Of a stretch of 64,000 bases of DNA, positions 29,612-38,305 are shown one piece after another. Every line of letters begins with the position of its first letter. Position 1 is the stretch's first letter. The notes beneath the pieces were generated by a model. The model did not search any database. It was not told the DNA's origin and saw only the letters and a list, made by a program, of their open reading frames with translations. The DNA lies in the NCBI RefSeq assembly GCF_004962245.1, contig NZ_SUHQ01000008.1, positions 154,290 to 218,289 on the forward strand, read 5' to 3'. This DNA comes from Mesorhizobium sp. Its GTDB lineage: Bacteria > Pseudomonadota > Alphaproteobacteria > Rhizobiales > Rhizobiaceae. A program made the position numbers and the translations under genes.

Positions 29612-31682
29612 TCTTGTTCTCTCCCAGCACCAGCAGCGCGTCGGCGATCCAGGCGCCCTTGCCCTCGGTGCAGACGATCAGCGGATTGATGTCGAGCTCC
29701 TCGATCTCGCCGGCATTGTCCTGCACGAAGGCGGCAATCCTGGCGATGGCATCGATGGCCGCCGCGACATCGGCCTTCGGCCGGCCGCGATAGCCTTCGA
29801 GCAGCGGAAACAGTTTGAGCCCGTGCAGCGCCGCCTCGATGTCGTCGCGGGTTGCCGGCAGCATCAGCGTGACGCTGTCGCGCAGCAGCTCGACCAGCAC
29901 GCCACCGGTGCCGAGCGTCATCACCGCGCCGAACATCGGGTCGCGGGTGAAGCCGACGATGAGCTCGGCGACGCCGTCGCCCACCATGCGCTCGACATAG
30001 AGGCCGGTGCCGAGCGGATCGAGATCATGGGCGGCGGTGCTGACGGATTCGGCATCCCTGAGGTTGAGCCGCACCGCGCCGAGCTCGGATTTGTGGGTCA
30101 CGCCCAAAGCCTTCAGTGCCACCGGAAAACCGAGCGCCATCGAGGAGATCACCGCCTCGACCGCATTGCCGGCGCGTTCGCCCTTGGGCACGGGAAGCCC
30201 GGCCTCGATCAGCCGCGCTTTCGCCTCGGCCTCATCAGGCGTGACATGGTCGCCGGCCGGTGCGCCGGAAGCGGAGGTGTCGATAGGCTGCGCCTGCGGC
30301 TCGCGCCAGGCCCAGCCGATGAAGGCCGCTGCCTGGGCGGCGTCCATGGCCTCGGAAATGCCGAACAACGGCACCATGCCGCGCGCCATCAGCCCGGCGG
30401 TGTATTCCTCGGGCAGGTTCTCCGGCAGCGACGACACGATCGCGCCCTGCGCCCTGTTGGTCTTCAGCGCCGATTCGAAGGCGCGCAGCGTCGTCCACCA
30501 GTCGGTGTCGGAGCAGCGGTCCGGGCGCGGGAAGTCGAGCACCAGCATGTTGAGGTCGAAGCCGCCCGACACCATGGCGGTGAAGGTGGCGGTCATCGCC
30601 GGCTCGTTGTTCCAGATGAAGGTGTGGTAGTCGAGCGGGTTGGCCACCGCAACCAGCGGCCCGAGAGTCGATTTGACGTGGGCACGGTGCGTGTCGGTCA
30701 GATCAGGGAAGTTCACCCAGCGGCCTTCGGCGCTGTCGGCCATGACAGACGCTTCGCCGCCCGAACAGCTCATCGATGACAGCCGGTAGCCGGGCAACGG
30801 CCCGGTGACGTGCAGCAGCTTGAGCGCTTCGATGAAGGCGGGAATCGAATCGACGCGGGCGATGCCGAGCCGCTTCAGGAAGGCGCCGGAGGCGGCGTCG
30901 GAGCCGGCCAGCGATGCCGTGTGCGACACGGTCGCCTGCCGCGCCTGTTCGGAACGGCCGACTTTCATGGCGATGATCGGTTTCTTCAGTTCCCGCGCCC
31001 GCGCGGCCAGTCTTTCGAAGCCGGCTACCGAATCGAAAGCCTCGATATGCAGGCCGAGCGACGTGACGCGGTCGTCCTCGATCAGGCCGAGCGCTATTTC
31101 GGAAAGGCCGGTCTGCGCCTGGTTGCCGGCGGTCATCAGAAAGGCGATCGGCAGGCCGCGCTTCTGCATCGTCATGTTGATGGCGATGTTGGACGACTGG
31201 GTGATGATGGCGACGCCGCGTCCGCTCTCGGCCAGCCTGATGCCGCCATGCTGGTCGGGCCATAAAAGCGCGCCGTCGGCATAGTTTATCAGGCCGTAGC
31301 AGTTCGGCCCGATGATCGGCATCCGGCCTGCCGCTGCGACCAGCTCGGCCTGCAGCCGCTCGCCATGCTCGTCATAGGCCTCGGTTTCGAGGAAGCCAGC
31401 GGCAAAACAGACGGCGCCGCCGGCGCCGCGCTCGGCCAGCGCCTTGACCACCTCGATGGTCAAATGCCGGTTGACGCCGACAAAGGCGGCGTCCGGCGCG
31501 CCCGGCAATTCCGCCACGGAGCGGTAGGCCTTGCGGCCGGCGACGTCCTCCTTGGTCGGGTGCACCGGCCAGATATCGCCGGCAAAGCCCATCTTGATCG
31601 ATTGCGCAACGACGGCGGCGGCCTGCGCGCCGCCGAACACGGCGATTGATTTGGGCCGCAAAAGACGTTCAAGTCTATGCAT
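29604..31682 (-). CDS. ADP-forming acyl-CoA synthetase (acetate-CoA ligase family)
   Basis: The 692-residue protein joins a CoA-binding domain (IAVFGGAQAAAV near residue 15), a succinyl-CoA-ligase-like flavodoxin region with the phosphohistidine loop SHTASLAGSD (His254), and a C-terminal ATP-grasp domain (about residues 475-690). Such enzymes make acyl-CoA from acid, CoA and ATP with release of ADP. Here it probably activates gamma-butyrobetaine, crotonobetaine or carnitine, the job done by AMP-forming CaiC in enterobacteria. It begins four bases after the acyl-CoA dehydrogenase stop. Confidence 0.87.
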   Translation of the reverse strand: MHRLERLLRPKSIAVFGGAQAAAVVAQSIKMGFAGDIWPVHPTKEDVAGRKAYRSVAELPGAPDAAFVGVNRHLTIEVVKALAERGAGGAVCFAAGFLETEAYDEHGERLQAELVAAAGRMPIIGPNCYGLINYADGALLWPDQHGGIRLAESGRGVAIITQSSNIAINMTMQKRGLPIAFLMTAGNQAQTGLSEIALGLIEDDRVTSLGLHIEAFDSVAGFERLAARARELKKPIIAMKVGRSEQARQATVSHTASLAGSDAASGAFLKRLGIARVDSIPAFIEALKLLHVTGPLPGYRLSSMSCSGGEASVMADSAEGRWVNFPDLTDTHRAHVKSTLGPLVAVANPLDYHTFIWNNEPAMTATFTAMVSGGFDLNMLVLDFPRPDRCSDTDWWTTLRAFESALKTNRAQGAIVSSLPENLPEEYTAGLMARGMVPLFGISEAMDAAQAAAFIGWAWREPQAQPIDTSASGAPAGDHVTPDEAEAKARLIEAGLPVPKGERAGNAVEAVISSMALGFPVALKALGVTHKSELGAVRLNLRDAESVSTAAHDLDPLGTGLYVERMVGDGVAELIVGFTRDPMFGAVMTLGTGGVLVELLRDSVTLMLPATRDDIEAALHGLKLFPLLEGYRGRPKADVAAAIDAIARIAAFVQDNAGEIEELDINPLIVCTEGKGAWIADALLVLGENKNV

Positions 31683-31685
31683 CGA

Positions 31686-32849
31686 TCAGCCCCCAACCGC
31701 CCGCAGCAATGCCCGCGAGATGATGTGACGCTGAATCTCGGACGTGCCTTCCCAGATGCGCTCGACGCGGGCGTCGCGCCAGATGCGCTCCAGCGGCAAA
31801 TCGTCCATCAGCCCCATGCCGCCATGGATCTGGATCGCCTCGTCGGCGACGAAGGCAAGCATTTCGGTGGCCTTCAGCTTGGCCATGGCCATGTCCTGGT
31901 CGGTGACGGTACCCTGATCGTACTTCCAGCCGGCTTCGAACACCATCAGGTCGGCGGCTTTCAGTTCCGTCGCCATGTCGGCGAGCTTGAAAGACACGCC
32001 CTGGAACTTGCCGATCTGCTGGCCGAATTGCTGGCGCTGCGCGGCGTACTCGATGGCGTGGCCAAGCGCCCGCTCGGCCCGGCCGAGGCAGGTCGCGCCG
32101 ACCTGCAGGCGGGTCGCGCCAAGCCATGAATTGGCGACGTCGAAGCCCTTGTGGACCTCGCCCAGAATCTGGCTCGCCGGCAGGCGGCAATCGTCGAATT
32201 CGAGGATGGCGTTGGTATAGCCGCGGTGCGAGACGTTGCGGTAGCCGTCACGCACCGTAAAACCCTTGGTGCCCTTGTCGACGAAAAAGGCGGTGATCTT
32301 CTTGCGCTTGCCGCGCGGCGTATCCTCTTCGCCCGAGGCCATGAAACAAATAGCGAAATCGGCAAGATCGGCATGGCTGATGAAATGCTTGGTGCCGTTC
32401 AGCACCCAGTCGTCGCCGTCCTGCACGGCGGTCGCCCGCATGCCGCGCAGATCGGAGCCGGCGCCCGGCTCGGTCATCGCCAGGCAATCCCATTTCTCGC
32501 CACGAATGCAGGGATAAAGATATTTTTCGCGCTGCTCGGGCGTGCCAGCCAAAAGGATGTTGGAAGGCCGCGCCACGCAGGTCCAGTGCAGCGCGTAATT
32601 GGCGCGGCCGAGTTCCTTTTCGTAAAGCAGCCAGGTCACCGTATCGAGGCCGGCGCCACCGACTTCCGTTGGCATGTTGGCGGCATAAAGCCCGGCTTCG
32701 ATCGCCTTGGCCTGGATCTCGTCGATCAGTTCGCGGCGCAGCACGCCGGTGCGCTCGACCTCGCGCTCATGCGGGTAAAGCTCGTTCTCGACGAAGGCGC
32801 GCGTCGTCTCGACGATGAGTTTCTGTTCCTCGGAGAGGCCAAAATCCAT
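31686..32849 (-). CDS. Acyl-CoA dehydrogenase (probable gamma-butyrobetainyl-CoA dehydrogenase)
   Basis: The 387-residue flavoprotein shows the acyl-CoA dehydrogenase signatures AMTEPGAGSDL and QIHGGMGLMDDLPLERIWRD, with the catalytic glutamate in WEGTSEIQR (Glu367). The start MDFGLSEEQKLIVETTRAF is the family N-terminus, so the ATG at 32849 was chosen although the frame is open for 75 more codons across lcdH. It would desaturate gamma-butyrobetainyl-CoA to crotonobetainyl-CoA, feeding CaiD. It begins four bases downstream of lcdH. Confidence 0.88.
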   Translation of the reverse strand: MDFGLSEEQKLIVETTRAFVENELYPHEREVERTGVLRRELIDEIQAKAIEAGLYAANMPTEVGGAGLDTVTWLLYEKELGRANYALHWTCVARPSNILLAGTPEQREKYLYPCIRGEKWDCLAMTEPGAGSDLRGMRATAVQDGDDWVLNGTKHFISHADLADFAICFMASGEEDTPRGKRKKITAFFVDKGTKGFTVRDGYRNVSHRGYTNAILEFDDCRLPASQILGEVHKGFDVANSWLGATRLQVGATCLGRAERALGHAIEYAAQRQQFGQQIGKFQGVSFKLADMATELKAADLMVFEAGWKYDQGTVTDQDMAMAKLKATEMLAFVADEAIQIHGGMGLMDDLPLERIWRDARVERIWEGTSEIQRHIISRALLRAVGG

Positions 32850-32853
32850 GGTC

Positions 32854-33927
32854 TCAGCCTTTCTTCTTTTTCTTCGGCTTTTCAGCCTTGGCCTTCTCGG
32901 CCGCCTTGGAAGTGGCGGGCTTTTTCGCCGCAAGCTTGGCGAGCTGCCTGGTATAGTCCTTATGCAAGGCGCCGGCGCCCCAACCCTTGCCCTTGTTCTG
33001 CTTCGACAGCGCCTCCATGATGGCGACCAGATTGTCGTCGCGTATCTTTTCGAGTTCGCGGATCGACAGGCCATGCGCCTGGTCGTCCGACTGGGTGGCG
33101 ATCAGGTCGACCAGATCGTCGTTGAACTCCGGCACGTCCATCAGCTTGGTCCATGGCCATTTCAGGCACGGGCCGAACTGCGCCATGAAATGGCGCATGC
33201 CGGCCTCGCCGCCGGCGACGCGATAGACCTGGAACATGCCCATCTGCGCCCAGCGCAGGCCGAAGCCATAGCGCATGATGTCGTCGAGTTCCTCGACCGT
33301 GCAGATGCCGTCCTTGATCAGCCACAGCGCCTCGCGCCATGCCGCCTCCAGTAGACGGTCGCCGACAAAGGCCTCGATCTCCTTGCGGATCACCACCGGC
33401 TTCATGCCGATCGAGGCGTACATCTCCTTGGCGACCTCGATCGCCTCGGGAAAGGTCTGTTCGCCGCCGACGATCTCGACCAGCGGCAAGAGGTAGACCG
33501 GGTTGAACGGATGGCCAACGACCAGCCGCTCCGGATGCTTCTTCATCGCCACCTGCATGTCGGTCGGCTTGATGCCCGAGGTCGAGGAACCGACAATGGC
33601 ATTGGCCGGCGCATAAAGGTCAATCTCGGCCAGCACGCGATGTTTGAGGTCGAGCCGTTCCGGCACGCTTTCCTGGATGAAATCGGCATCGGCGACGGCA
33701 TCGGCGATGGTCTTGGCAAAGGTCAATTTGCCTTCTTTGGGCAGGCCGCCGGGCAGCATCTGCTTGTAGGCGCGGCGCGCGCCCTTCATCACCTCGCCGA
33801 CCTTGCGCGCGGCTTCCGGGTCGGGATCGAAGATCGACACGTCGATGCCGTTCAAGAGCAGGCGCGCCACCCAGCCCGCGCCGATGACGCCGCCGCCGAT
33901 GGCGGCTGCCTTGTTGATGATGCTCAT
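32854..33927 (-). CDS. lcdH: L-carnitine dehydrogenase
   Basis: The 357-residue enzyme oxidises L-carnitine to 3-dehydrocarnitine with NAD. The NAD motif GGGVIGAGW is at residues 11-19, FDPDP follows the second strand, ESVPERLDLK is at 86-95, and the catalytic histidine is in GHPFNPVYLLPLVE (His139). These segments fit L-carnitine dehydrogenases better than ordinary 3-hydroxyacyl-CoA dehydrogenases. The C-terminus ends in a lysine-rich tail of about 30 residues instead of the fused thioesterase domain of some rhizobial forms. Its ATG overlaps the small ORF stop (ATGA). Confidence 0.9.
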   Translation of the reverse strand: MSIINKAAAIGGGVIGAGWVARLLLNGIDVSIFDPDPEAARKVGEVMKGARRAYKQMLPGGLPKEGKLTFAKTIADAVADADFIQESVPERLDLKHRVLAEIDLYAPANAIVGSSTSGIKPTDMQVAMKKHPERLVVGHPFNPVYLLPLVEIVGGEQTFPEAIEVAKEMYASIGMKPVVIRKEIEAFVGDRLLEAAWREALWLIKDGICTVEELDDIMRYGFGLRWAQMGMFQVYRVAGGEAGMRHFMAQFGPCLKWPWTKLMDVPEFNDDLVDLIATQSDDQAHGLSIRELEKIRDDNLVAIMEALSKQNKGKGWGAGALHKDYTRQLAKLAAKKPATSKAAEKAKAEKPKKKKKG

Positions 33928-34034
33928 GCGGAGGCTCCGGTTCTTGTCCTGGCTGTTGCTGGGTCGATGAGAAGCACGAAGGCGCAATCCGCGCGGTCGC
34001 TGCCCTTCGTGGCGATGAATTTTACGGTCATCAT
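33924..34034 (-). CDS. 36-codon small ORF coupled to lcdH
   Basis: This short frame encodes 36 residues, opening MMTVKFIATKGSDRADCAF, with no signal peptide or membrane segment. A perfect GGAGGAG (complement of 34041-34047) sits six bases before the first of two tandem ATG codons. Its stop overlaps the lcdH start as ATGA, so ribosomes leaving it can start lcdH. It fills the gap between the cleavage enzyme and lcdH exactly. The function is unknown: a peptide of its own or a leader that drives lcdH translation. The translation signals are seen; conservation is untested. Confidence 0.6.
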   Translation of the reverse strand: MMTVKFIATKGSDRADCAFVLLIDPATARTRTGASA

Positions 34035-34062
34035 CGGCGGCTCCTCCCTGCCGATTCCTTGT

Positions 34063-34974
34063 TCAAAGCGGCGCGCGCTTCGTAAGGTTGAGCTTCTTGC
34101 GCACCTCGTCCGGGCCGATGACCCTTGCGCCCATGTTCGACACGATGCTGACCGCCCGCTCGACCAGCTGGGCATTGGTCGCCAGCACGCCCCTGTCGAG
34201 CCAGAGATTGTCCTCGAGCCCGACGCGGACATTGCCGCCGGCCAGCACCGCGGCGGCGGCATAGGCCATCTGGTTGCGGCCGATGGAGAAGGCCGACCAG
34301 GTCCAGCTCGACGGCACGTTGTTGACCATGGCCATGAAGGTGTTGAGATCGTCCGGGGCACCCCATGGCACGCCCATGCACAATTGCACGAGCGCATCGG
34401 GCTTCAGCACCTGTTCCTCGACCAATTGCTTGGCGAACCAAAGATGCCCGGTATCGAAGGCCTCGATCTCCGGCTTGACGCCGAGCGCCGTCATCATGCC
34501 GCCCATCGCGCGCAGCATGCCGGGCGTGTTGGTCATGACATAGTCGGCCTCGGCGAAGTTCATGGTGCCGCAGTCGAGCGTGCAGATCTCCGGCAGGCAC
34601 TGGCGCACATGTTCCATACGGTTGGTGGCGCCGCCCATGTCGGTGCCTTTTTCATTTAAGGGGAGCGGCGCCTCGGGCGAACCGAACACCATGTCGCCAC
34701 CCATGCCGGCGGTCAGGTTCAGCACCACGTCGACATCCGCCGCGCGGATGCGCTCGGTTACTTCGCGGTAGAGGTCCACGTCACGGCGAGGCTTGCCGGT
34801 TTCGGGGTCGCGAACATGGCAGTGGACGATCGCAGCACCCGCCTTGGCCGCATCGATGGCCGAATCGGCGATCTGCTTGGGCGAACGCGGCACATGCGGG
34901 CTGCGGTCCTGCGAACTGCCGGACCCGGTCACGGCACAGGTAATGAAAACCTCACGGTTCATCGCAAGCGGCAT
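34063..34974 (-). CDS. BKACE-family beta-keto acid cleavage enzyme, probable dehydrocarnitine cleavage enzyme
   Basis: The 303-residue DUF849 TIM-barrel protein has the zinc-binding HCHVRDPETGKP (His51 and His53) and the late GVPWGAPDD segment. The family condenses a beta-keto acid with acetyl-CoA and splits it; with 3-dehydrocarnitine the products are acetoacetate and betainyl-CoA. The neighbouring lcdH supplies that substrate, so the call rests on family plus context. The ATG at 34974 follows GGGAGAAAAG. It is the first gene of the operon and is divergent from an AraC regulator. Confidence 0.88.
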   Translation of the reverse strand: MPLAMNREVFITCAVTGSGSSQDRSPHVPRSPKQIADSAIDAAKAGAAIVHCHVRDPETGKPRRDVDLYREVTERIRAADVDVVLNLTAGMGGDMVFGSPEAPLPLNEKGTDMGGATNRMEHVRQCLPEICTLDCGTMNFAEADYVMTNTPGMLRAMGGMMTALGVKPEIEAFDTGHLWFAKQLVEEQVLKPDALVQLCMGVPWGAPDDLNTFMAMVNNVPSSWTWSAFSIGRNQMAYAAAAVLAGGNVRVGLEDNLWLDRGVLATNAQLVERAVSIVSNMGARVIGPDEVRKKLNLTKRAPL

Positions 34975-34984
34975 GGACTTTTCT

Positions 34985-35033
34985 CCCAATCAAACAGACG
35001 CCCAACCAAACATTGGGCCCAATCGAACAGACG
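34985..35033. promoter_or_regulatory. Repeated operator-like boxes between the carnitine operon and its regulator
   Basis: CCCAATCAAACAGACG at 34985-35000 recurs as CCCAATCGAACAGACG at 35018-35033, exactly 33 bases (about three helix turns) apart, with a weaker CCCAACCAAACA copy at 35001-35012 between them. AraC-type regulators bind direct repeats, so these are candidate sites for the divergent GlxA-like regulator. The first copy overlaps the ribosome-binding region of the cleavage-enzyme gene, so binding there might act from within the 5' leader. Confidence 0.6.
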
Positions 35034-35083
35034 GCAAGAATGCCTGACTTGCCGGAAACTGTTTTGCGTTTTACGAAGATCGC

Positions 35084-36064
35084 ATGATAAAAAGCGAAAA
35101 ACCTTCGATCTTTCGCACCGAGCGCTCGCCGCTCAAGGTGACGCTGCTGGTGTTTTCCGGATCGTCGATCATGTGCGTGGCCTCGGCGCTCGATCCGCTG
35201 CGCGCCGCCAACCGCATTGCCGGCGAGACGCTGTTCGATTTCAGGCTGGTTTCGGTGACCGGCGAAGCGCCAATCACCACATGCGGTTTGCCGGTTGCGG
35301 TCAGCGGCCGCTTCGATGCGGCTGAAACCACCGATATGCTTGTCGTCGTCGCCGGTTTCGGCACGCAGAATTATGCCACATCGGCCCTGCTTTCCGGCCT
35401 GCGCCGCGCGGCGCGCGCGGCGCGCGCCTGCGGCGGCGTCGAAGCCGGTACCTGGCTGGTCGCCCGCGCCGGCGTGCTGGAAGGGCGCAGCGCGACCACC
35501 CACTGGGAGGATATGGAGGATTTCTCGTCGGCCTTTCCCGGCGTCGATGTGCGCCCCGACCGCTACGTCATCGACGGGCCGGTCTTCACCTCCGGCGGCG
35601 CCTCGCCGACCTTCGACCTGATGCTGCATCTGATCCGCACGCGGCTCGGCATGGCGGTGGCGCTCGATGTGGCAAGTGTCTTCATCTACGACCAGGCGCG
35701 AGCGGCGACCGACGCGCAGCCGCTGGTCTCGCTCGGCCGCCTCGACGGCTACGATCCGCGGCTGGCGCAAGCCATCCGGCTGATGGAATCGCATGTCGAC
35801 CAACCCTTGACCATCGCCGCGGTGGCCAAGCGGGCCGGGGTGACGGCGCGGACGCTGGAAAGCATCTTTCGCAAGTCGATCGGCGAGACGCCGGGCGCCT
35901 ACTATCTCAGGCTGCGGCTGGGTGCCGCGCGCCGGCTGGTGGTCGACACGCGCGTGGCCATGGCCGATATTGCCGGGCGAACGGGGTTCTCGTCCGCCGC
36001 GGCATTTTCCAGAGCGTTTTCAAGAGCTTTCGGCGAAGCGCCGGTCAGGTTGCGACGAGGGTAG
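35084..36064 (+). CDS. GlxA-family AraC-type regulator, probable CdhR-like carnitine regulator
   Basis: The 326-residue protein has an N-terminal DJ-1/PfpI-like domain (VTLLVFSGSSIMCVASALDPLRAAN) and a C-terminal AraC double helix-turn-helix (about residues 225-320, IAAVAKRAGVTARTLESIFR then ADIAGRTGFSSAAAFSRAF). CdhR in Pseudomonas, which activates carnitine dehydrogenase genes, has this architecture. Divergence from the carnitine operon with repeated boxes between them supports the same role. Its ribosome-binding site is weak. Confidence 0.87.
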   Translation: MIKSEKPSIFRTERSPLKVTLLVFSGSSIMCVASALDPLRAANRIAGETLFDFRLVSVTGEAPITTCGLPVAVSGRFDAAETTDMLVVVAGFGTQNYATSALLSGLRRAARAARACGGVEAGTWLVARAGVLEGRSATTHWEDMEDFSSAFPGVDVRPDRYVIDGPVFTSGGASPTFDLMLHLIRTRLGMAVALDVASVFIYDQARAATDAQPLVSLGRLDGYDPRLAQAIRLMESHVDQPLTIAAVAKRAGVTARTLESIFRKSIGETPGAYYLRLRLGAARRLVVDTRVAMADIAGRTGFSSAAAFSRAFSRAFGEAPVRLRRG

Positions 36065-36070
36065 TTCCAG

Positions 36071-36280
36071 TTACGCGGCGTTCTGGCGATCGCCGGCGCC
36101 GTCGATCTGCGAGCGCATCTGTCTCGCAAGATGGGTCTCGAAGCGGCTGGCGACCGCGCGATCCCATTCGTTTGCACTCCGCGCACCATGCTTCGGATGC
36201 GGCAGCGCCATCAACCGGTCGATGATCGATCCGGCCTCGCCAGATGAGAGCAGGGCGTCGATTTCGCGTTCATGCTGCAT
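36071..36280 (-). CDS. Small protein of unknown function (69 aa)
   Basis: This 69-residue frame opens MQHEREIDALLSSGEAGSII and is mixed-charge and soluble, with no signal peptide. AAGGAGG (complement of about 36290-36296) lies about eight bases upstream of the ATG, an excellent ribosome-binding site. It ends six bases after the converging regulator stop. The frame is open far upstream through xylA, but that portion is a shadow. I do not recognise the family. Confidence 0.6.
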   Translation of the reverse strand: MQHEREIDALLSSGEAGSIIDRLMALPHPKHGARSANEWDRAVASRFETHLARQMRSQIDGAGDRQNAA

Positions 36281-36465
36281 ATCGTTTCGCCTCCTTCTTT
36301 CTGTTTCCGCCACGAACCACATATACGAGATTCGTGACGGCTGTTTGAAGGCAAGAGCGAGGCGATTGAGGGGCGGCACGAGGCAAAACCTTGTCGTCGG
36401 TTCCGCCCTCGCGCAAAGCTGTTCCGGGCCGGCGGGTTGGTCAAGAGGCCCGCCGGTGCGACACC

Positions 36466-37791
36466 TCAGACATACCGATTGACGATGTTTTCGAGCAGTT
36501 CCTGACGGCCGGATCTGGGCTGCGGCTCGATCTTCTTCTTGACGACGCGCTCTGCGATCTCCTCCAGCGTGCGCTTGCCGGCAAGCATCGCCTTGGCCTC
36601 GGTCGTCGTCCAGCCGGCATAGCGTTCTGCCAGCGGTCCCGACAGCGCCTTGTCCTCGATCATCCGGGCGGCGGCCTTGAGGCCGCGTGCGCAGCAATCC
36701 ATGCCGCCGATATGGGCAATCAAGAGATCCTGCGGATCCAGCGATTGACGCCTGAGCTTGGCGTCGAAATTGGTGCCGCCCGTCTTGAAGCCGCCGGCCT
36801 GCAGGACCTGGTAGTAGGCCAGCGCCATCTCCGGCACATTGTTGGGGAACTGGTCGGTGTCCCAGCCCGACTGGTAGTCGTTGCGGTTCATGTCGATCGA
36901 ACCGAAGATGCCGAGCGCATTGGCCAGCGCCAACTCATGCTCGAAAGAATGGCCGGCCAGGATCGCATGGCCCTGCTCGATGTTGACCTTGACCTCCTTC
37001 TCCAGCCCGAAGCGTTTCAGGAAACCGTAGACCGTGGCGACGTCATAGTCGTACTGATGCTTGGTCGGCTCCTGCGGCTTCGGCTCGATCAGGATGGTGC
37101 CCTTGAAGCCGATGCGGTGCTTGTAGTCGATGACCAGGTTGAGGAAGCGGCCGGCCTGTTCCTGCTCGCGGGCAAGGTCGGTGTTGAGCAGCGTCTCATA
37201 GCCTTCGCGGCCGCCCCACAGCACATAGTTCTCGCCCTTCAGCCTCTTGGTCACGTCGATGCAGTGTTTGACCGTCGCTGCCGCATAGGCAAACACATCC
37301 GGATCGGGATTGGTGGCAGCACCCGCCATGAAGCGGCGGTGCGAGAACAGGTTGGCCGTGCCCCACAGAAGCTTGACGCCGGTCTGCTTCATCTTCGTTG
37401 CAAAGTAATCAGCGATCTCGTCGAGCCGGGCCGCACTTTCGGAGAAGTCTTTTCCTTCCGGCCGCACATCGGCGTCGTGGAAGCAGAAGTAAGGCGCACC
37501 CAGCAAGGAGAACATATCGAAGGCGACATCGGCCTTCAGCTTGGCCAGTTCCATCGTGTCAACGCCGCCGGCCTTGGCGAACCAGGGCCGGTCAAAGGTC
37601 TGGCCGCCGAACGGATCGCCGCCCGGCCAGGCAAAGGAATGCCAGTAGGCGACGGCAAAGCGCAGATGGTCCTCCAGCCGCTTGCCGGCGACAATTTCAT
37701 CGGGATTGTAGAACCGGTAGGCCAGCGGATTGGTCGAATCCGGCCCCTCATATTTGATCTTTTGGATGTCGCCGAAAAAGCCGCGGGTCAT
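36466..37791 (-). CDS. xylA: Xylose isomerase
   Basis: The 441-residue class II xylose isomerase converts D-xylose to D-xylulose. The catalytic segment [13 protein letters not shown] places the ring-opening histidine at His105 with Asp108, and the metal ligands lie in later segments such as NIEQGHA and SIDMNRND. Its length is normal for the class. Xylulokinase (xylB) is 500 bases upstream on the same strand with an unrelated plus-strand gene between. A GC-rich 8-bp hairpin (36429-36456) without a T run follows the stop. Confidence 0.96.
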   Translation of the reverse strand: MTRGFFGDIQKIKYEGPDSTNPLAYRFYNPDEIVAGKRLEDHLRFAVAYWHSFAWPGGDPFGGQTFDRPWFAKAGGVDTMELAKLKADVAFDMFSLLGAPYFCFHDADVRPEGKDFSESAARLDEIADYFATKMKQTGVKLLWGTANLFSHRRFMAGAATNPDPDVFAYAAATVKHCIDVTKRLKGENYVLWGGREGYETLLNTDLAREQEQAGRFLNLVIDYKHRIGFKGTILIEPKPQEPTKHQYDYDVATVYGFLKRFGLEKEVKVNIEQGHAILAGHSFEHELALANALGIFGSIDMNRNDYQSGWDTDQFPNNVPEMALAYYQVLQAGGFKTGGTNFDAKLRRQSLDPQDLLIAHIGGMDCCARGLKAAARMIEDKALSGPLAERYAGWTTTEAKAMLAGKRTLEEIAERVVKKKIEPQPRSGRQELLENIVNRYV

Positions 37792-37904
37792 GATTGTCTG
37801 TCCTCTCGCATGGTTCTTTCCTGATTACCTCAGGCGTAATTGGTTTCGCGCTGGCATTGCATGAAAAGGGTCGTGTCAAAGCCACCCAACGAAGGAGACA
37901 GATC

Positions 37905-38267
37905 ATGACCGACCTCAACACGATCGCCGAAAACTACATCACCGCCTGGAACGAGAGCGATGCCGCGCGCCGGCAGGCCTCGCTCAAGGCGGCCTTCACC
38001 GAGAACGTCAGCTATCGCGATCCGATCATGCAGGGCGACGGCCATGACGGCATCGCCGCACTCATCGATGGCGTGCAGCAGCGTTTTGCCGGCTTCCGGT
38101 TTTCGCTGAAGGGCAAGCCGGACGGGTTTGCCGACACGATCCGCTTCTCGTGGAATCTCGGGCCTGAAGGCACCGAGTCCGTCATCGAAGGCACCGACAT
38201 CGGCGTCATCGAGAACGGCCGCCTGAAAAGCGTCACCGGCTTCCTCGACAAGGTTCCGGCACAGTGA
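37905..38267 (+). CDS. SnoaL/NTF2-like fold protein
   Basis: The 120-residue protein begins MTDLNTIAENYITAWNESDA and continues with VSYRDPIMQGDGHDGIAALI, the pattern of the SnoaL-like/NTF2 cone fold. Many are small isomerases or of unknown role. GAAGGAGAC at 37891-37899 gives a good ribosome-binding site for the ATG at 37905. It lies on the opposite strand between xylB and xylA, divergent from xylA. Confidence 0.83.
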   Translation: MTDLNTIAENYITAWNESDAARRQASLKAAFTENVSYRDPIMQGDGHDGIAALIDGVQQRFAGFRFSLKGKPDGFADTIRFSWNLGPEGTESVIEGTDIGVIENGRLKSVTGFLDKVPAQ

Positions 38268-38305
38268 GGCCATCTCGGCAGGCCGCGGCGGGGGTGGGAA
38301 ACCAC

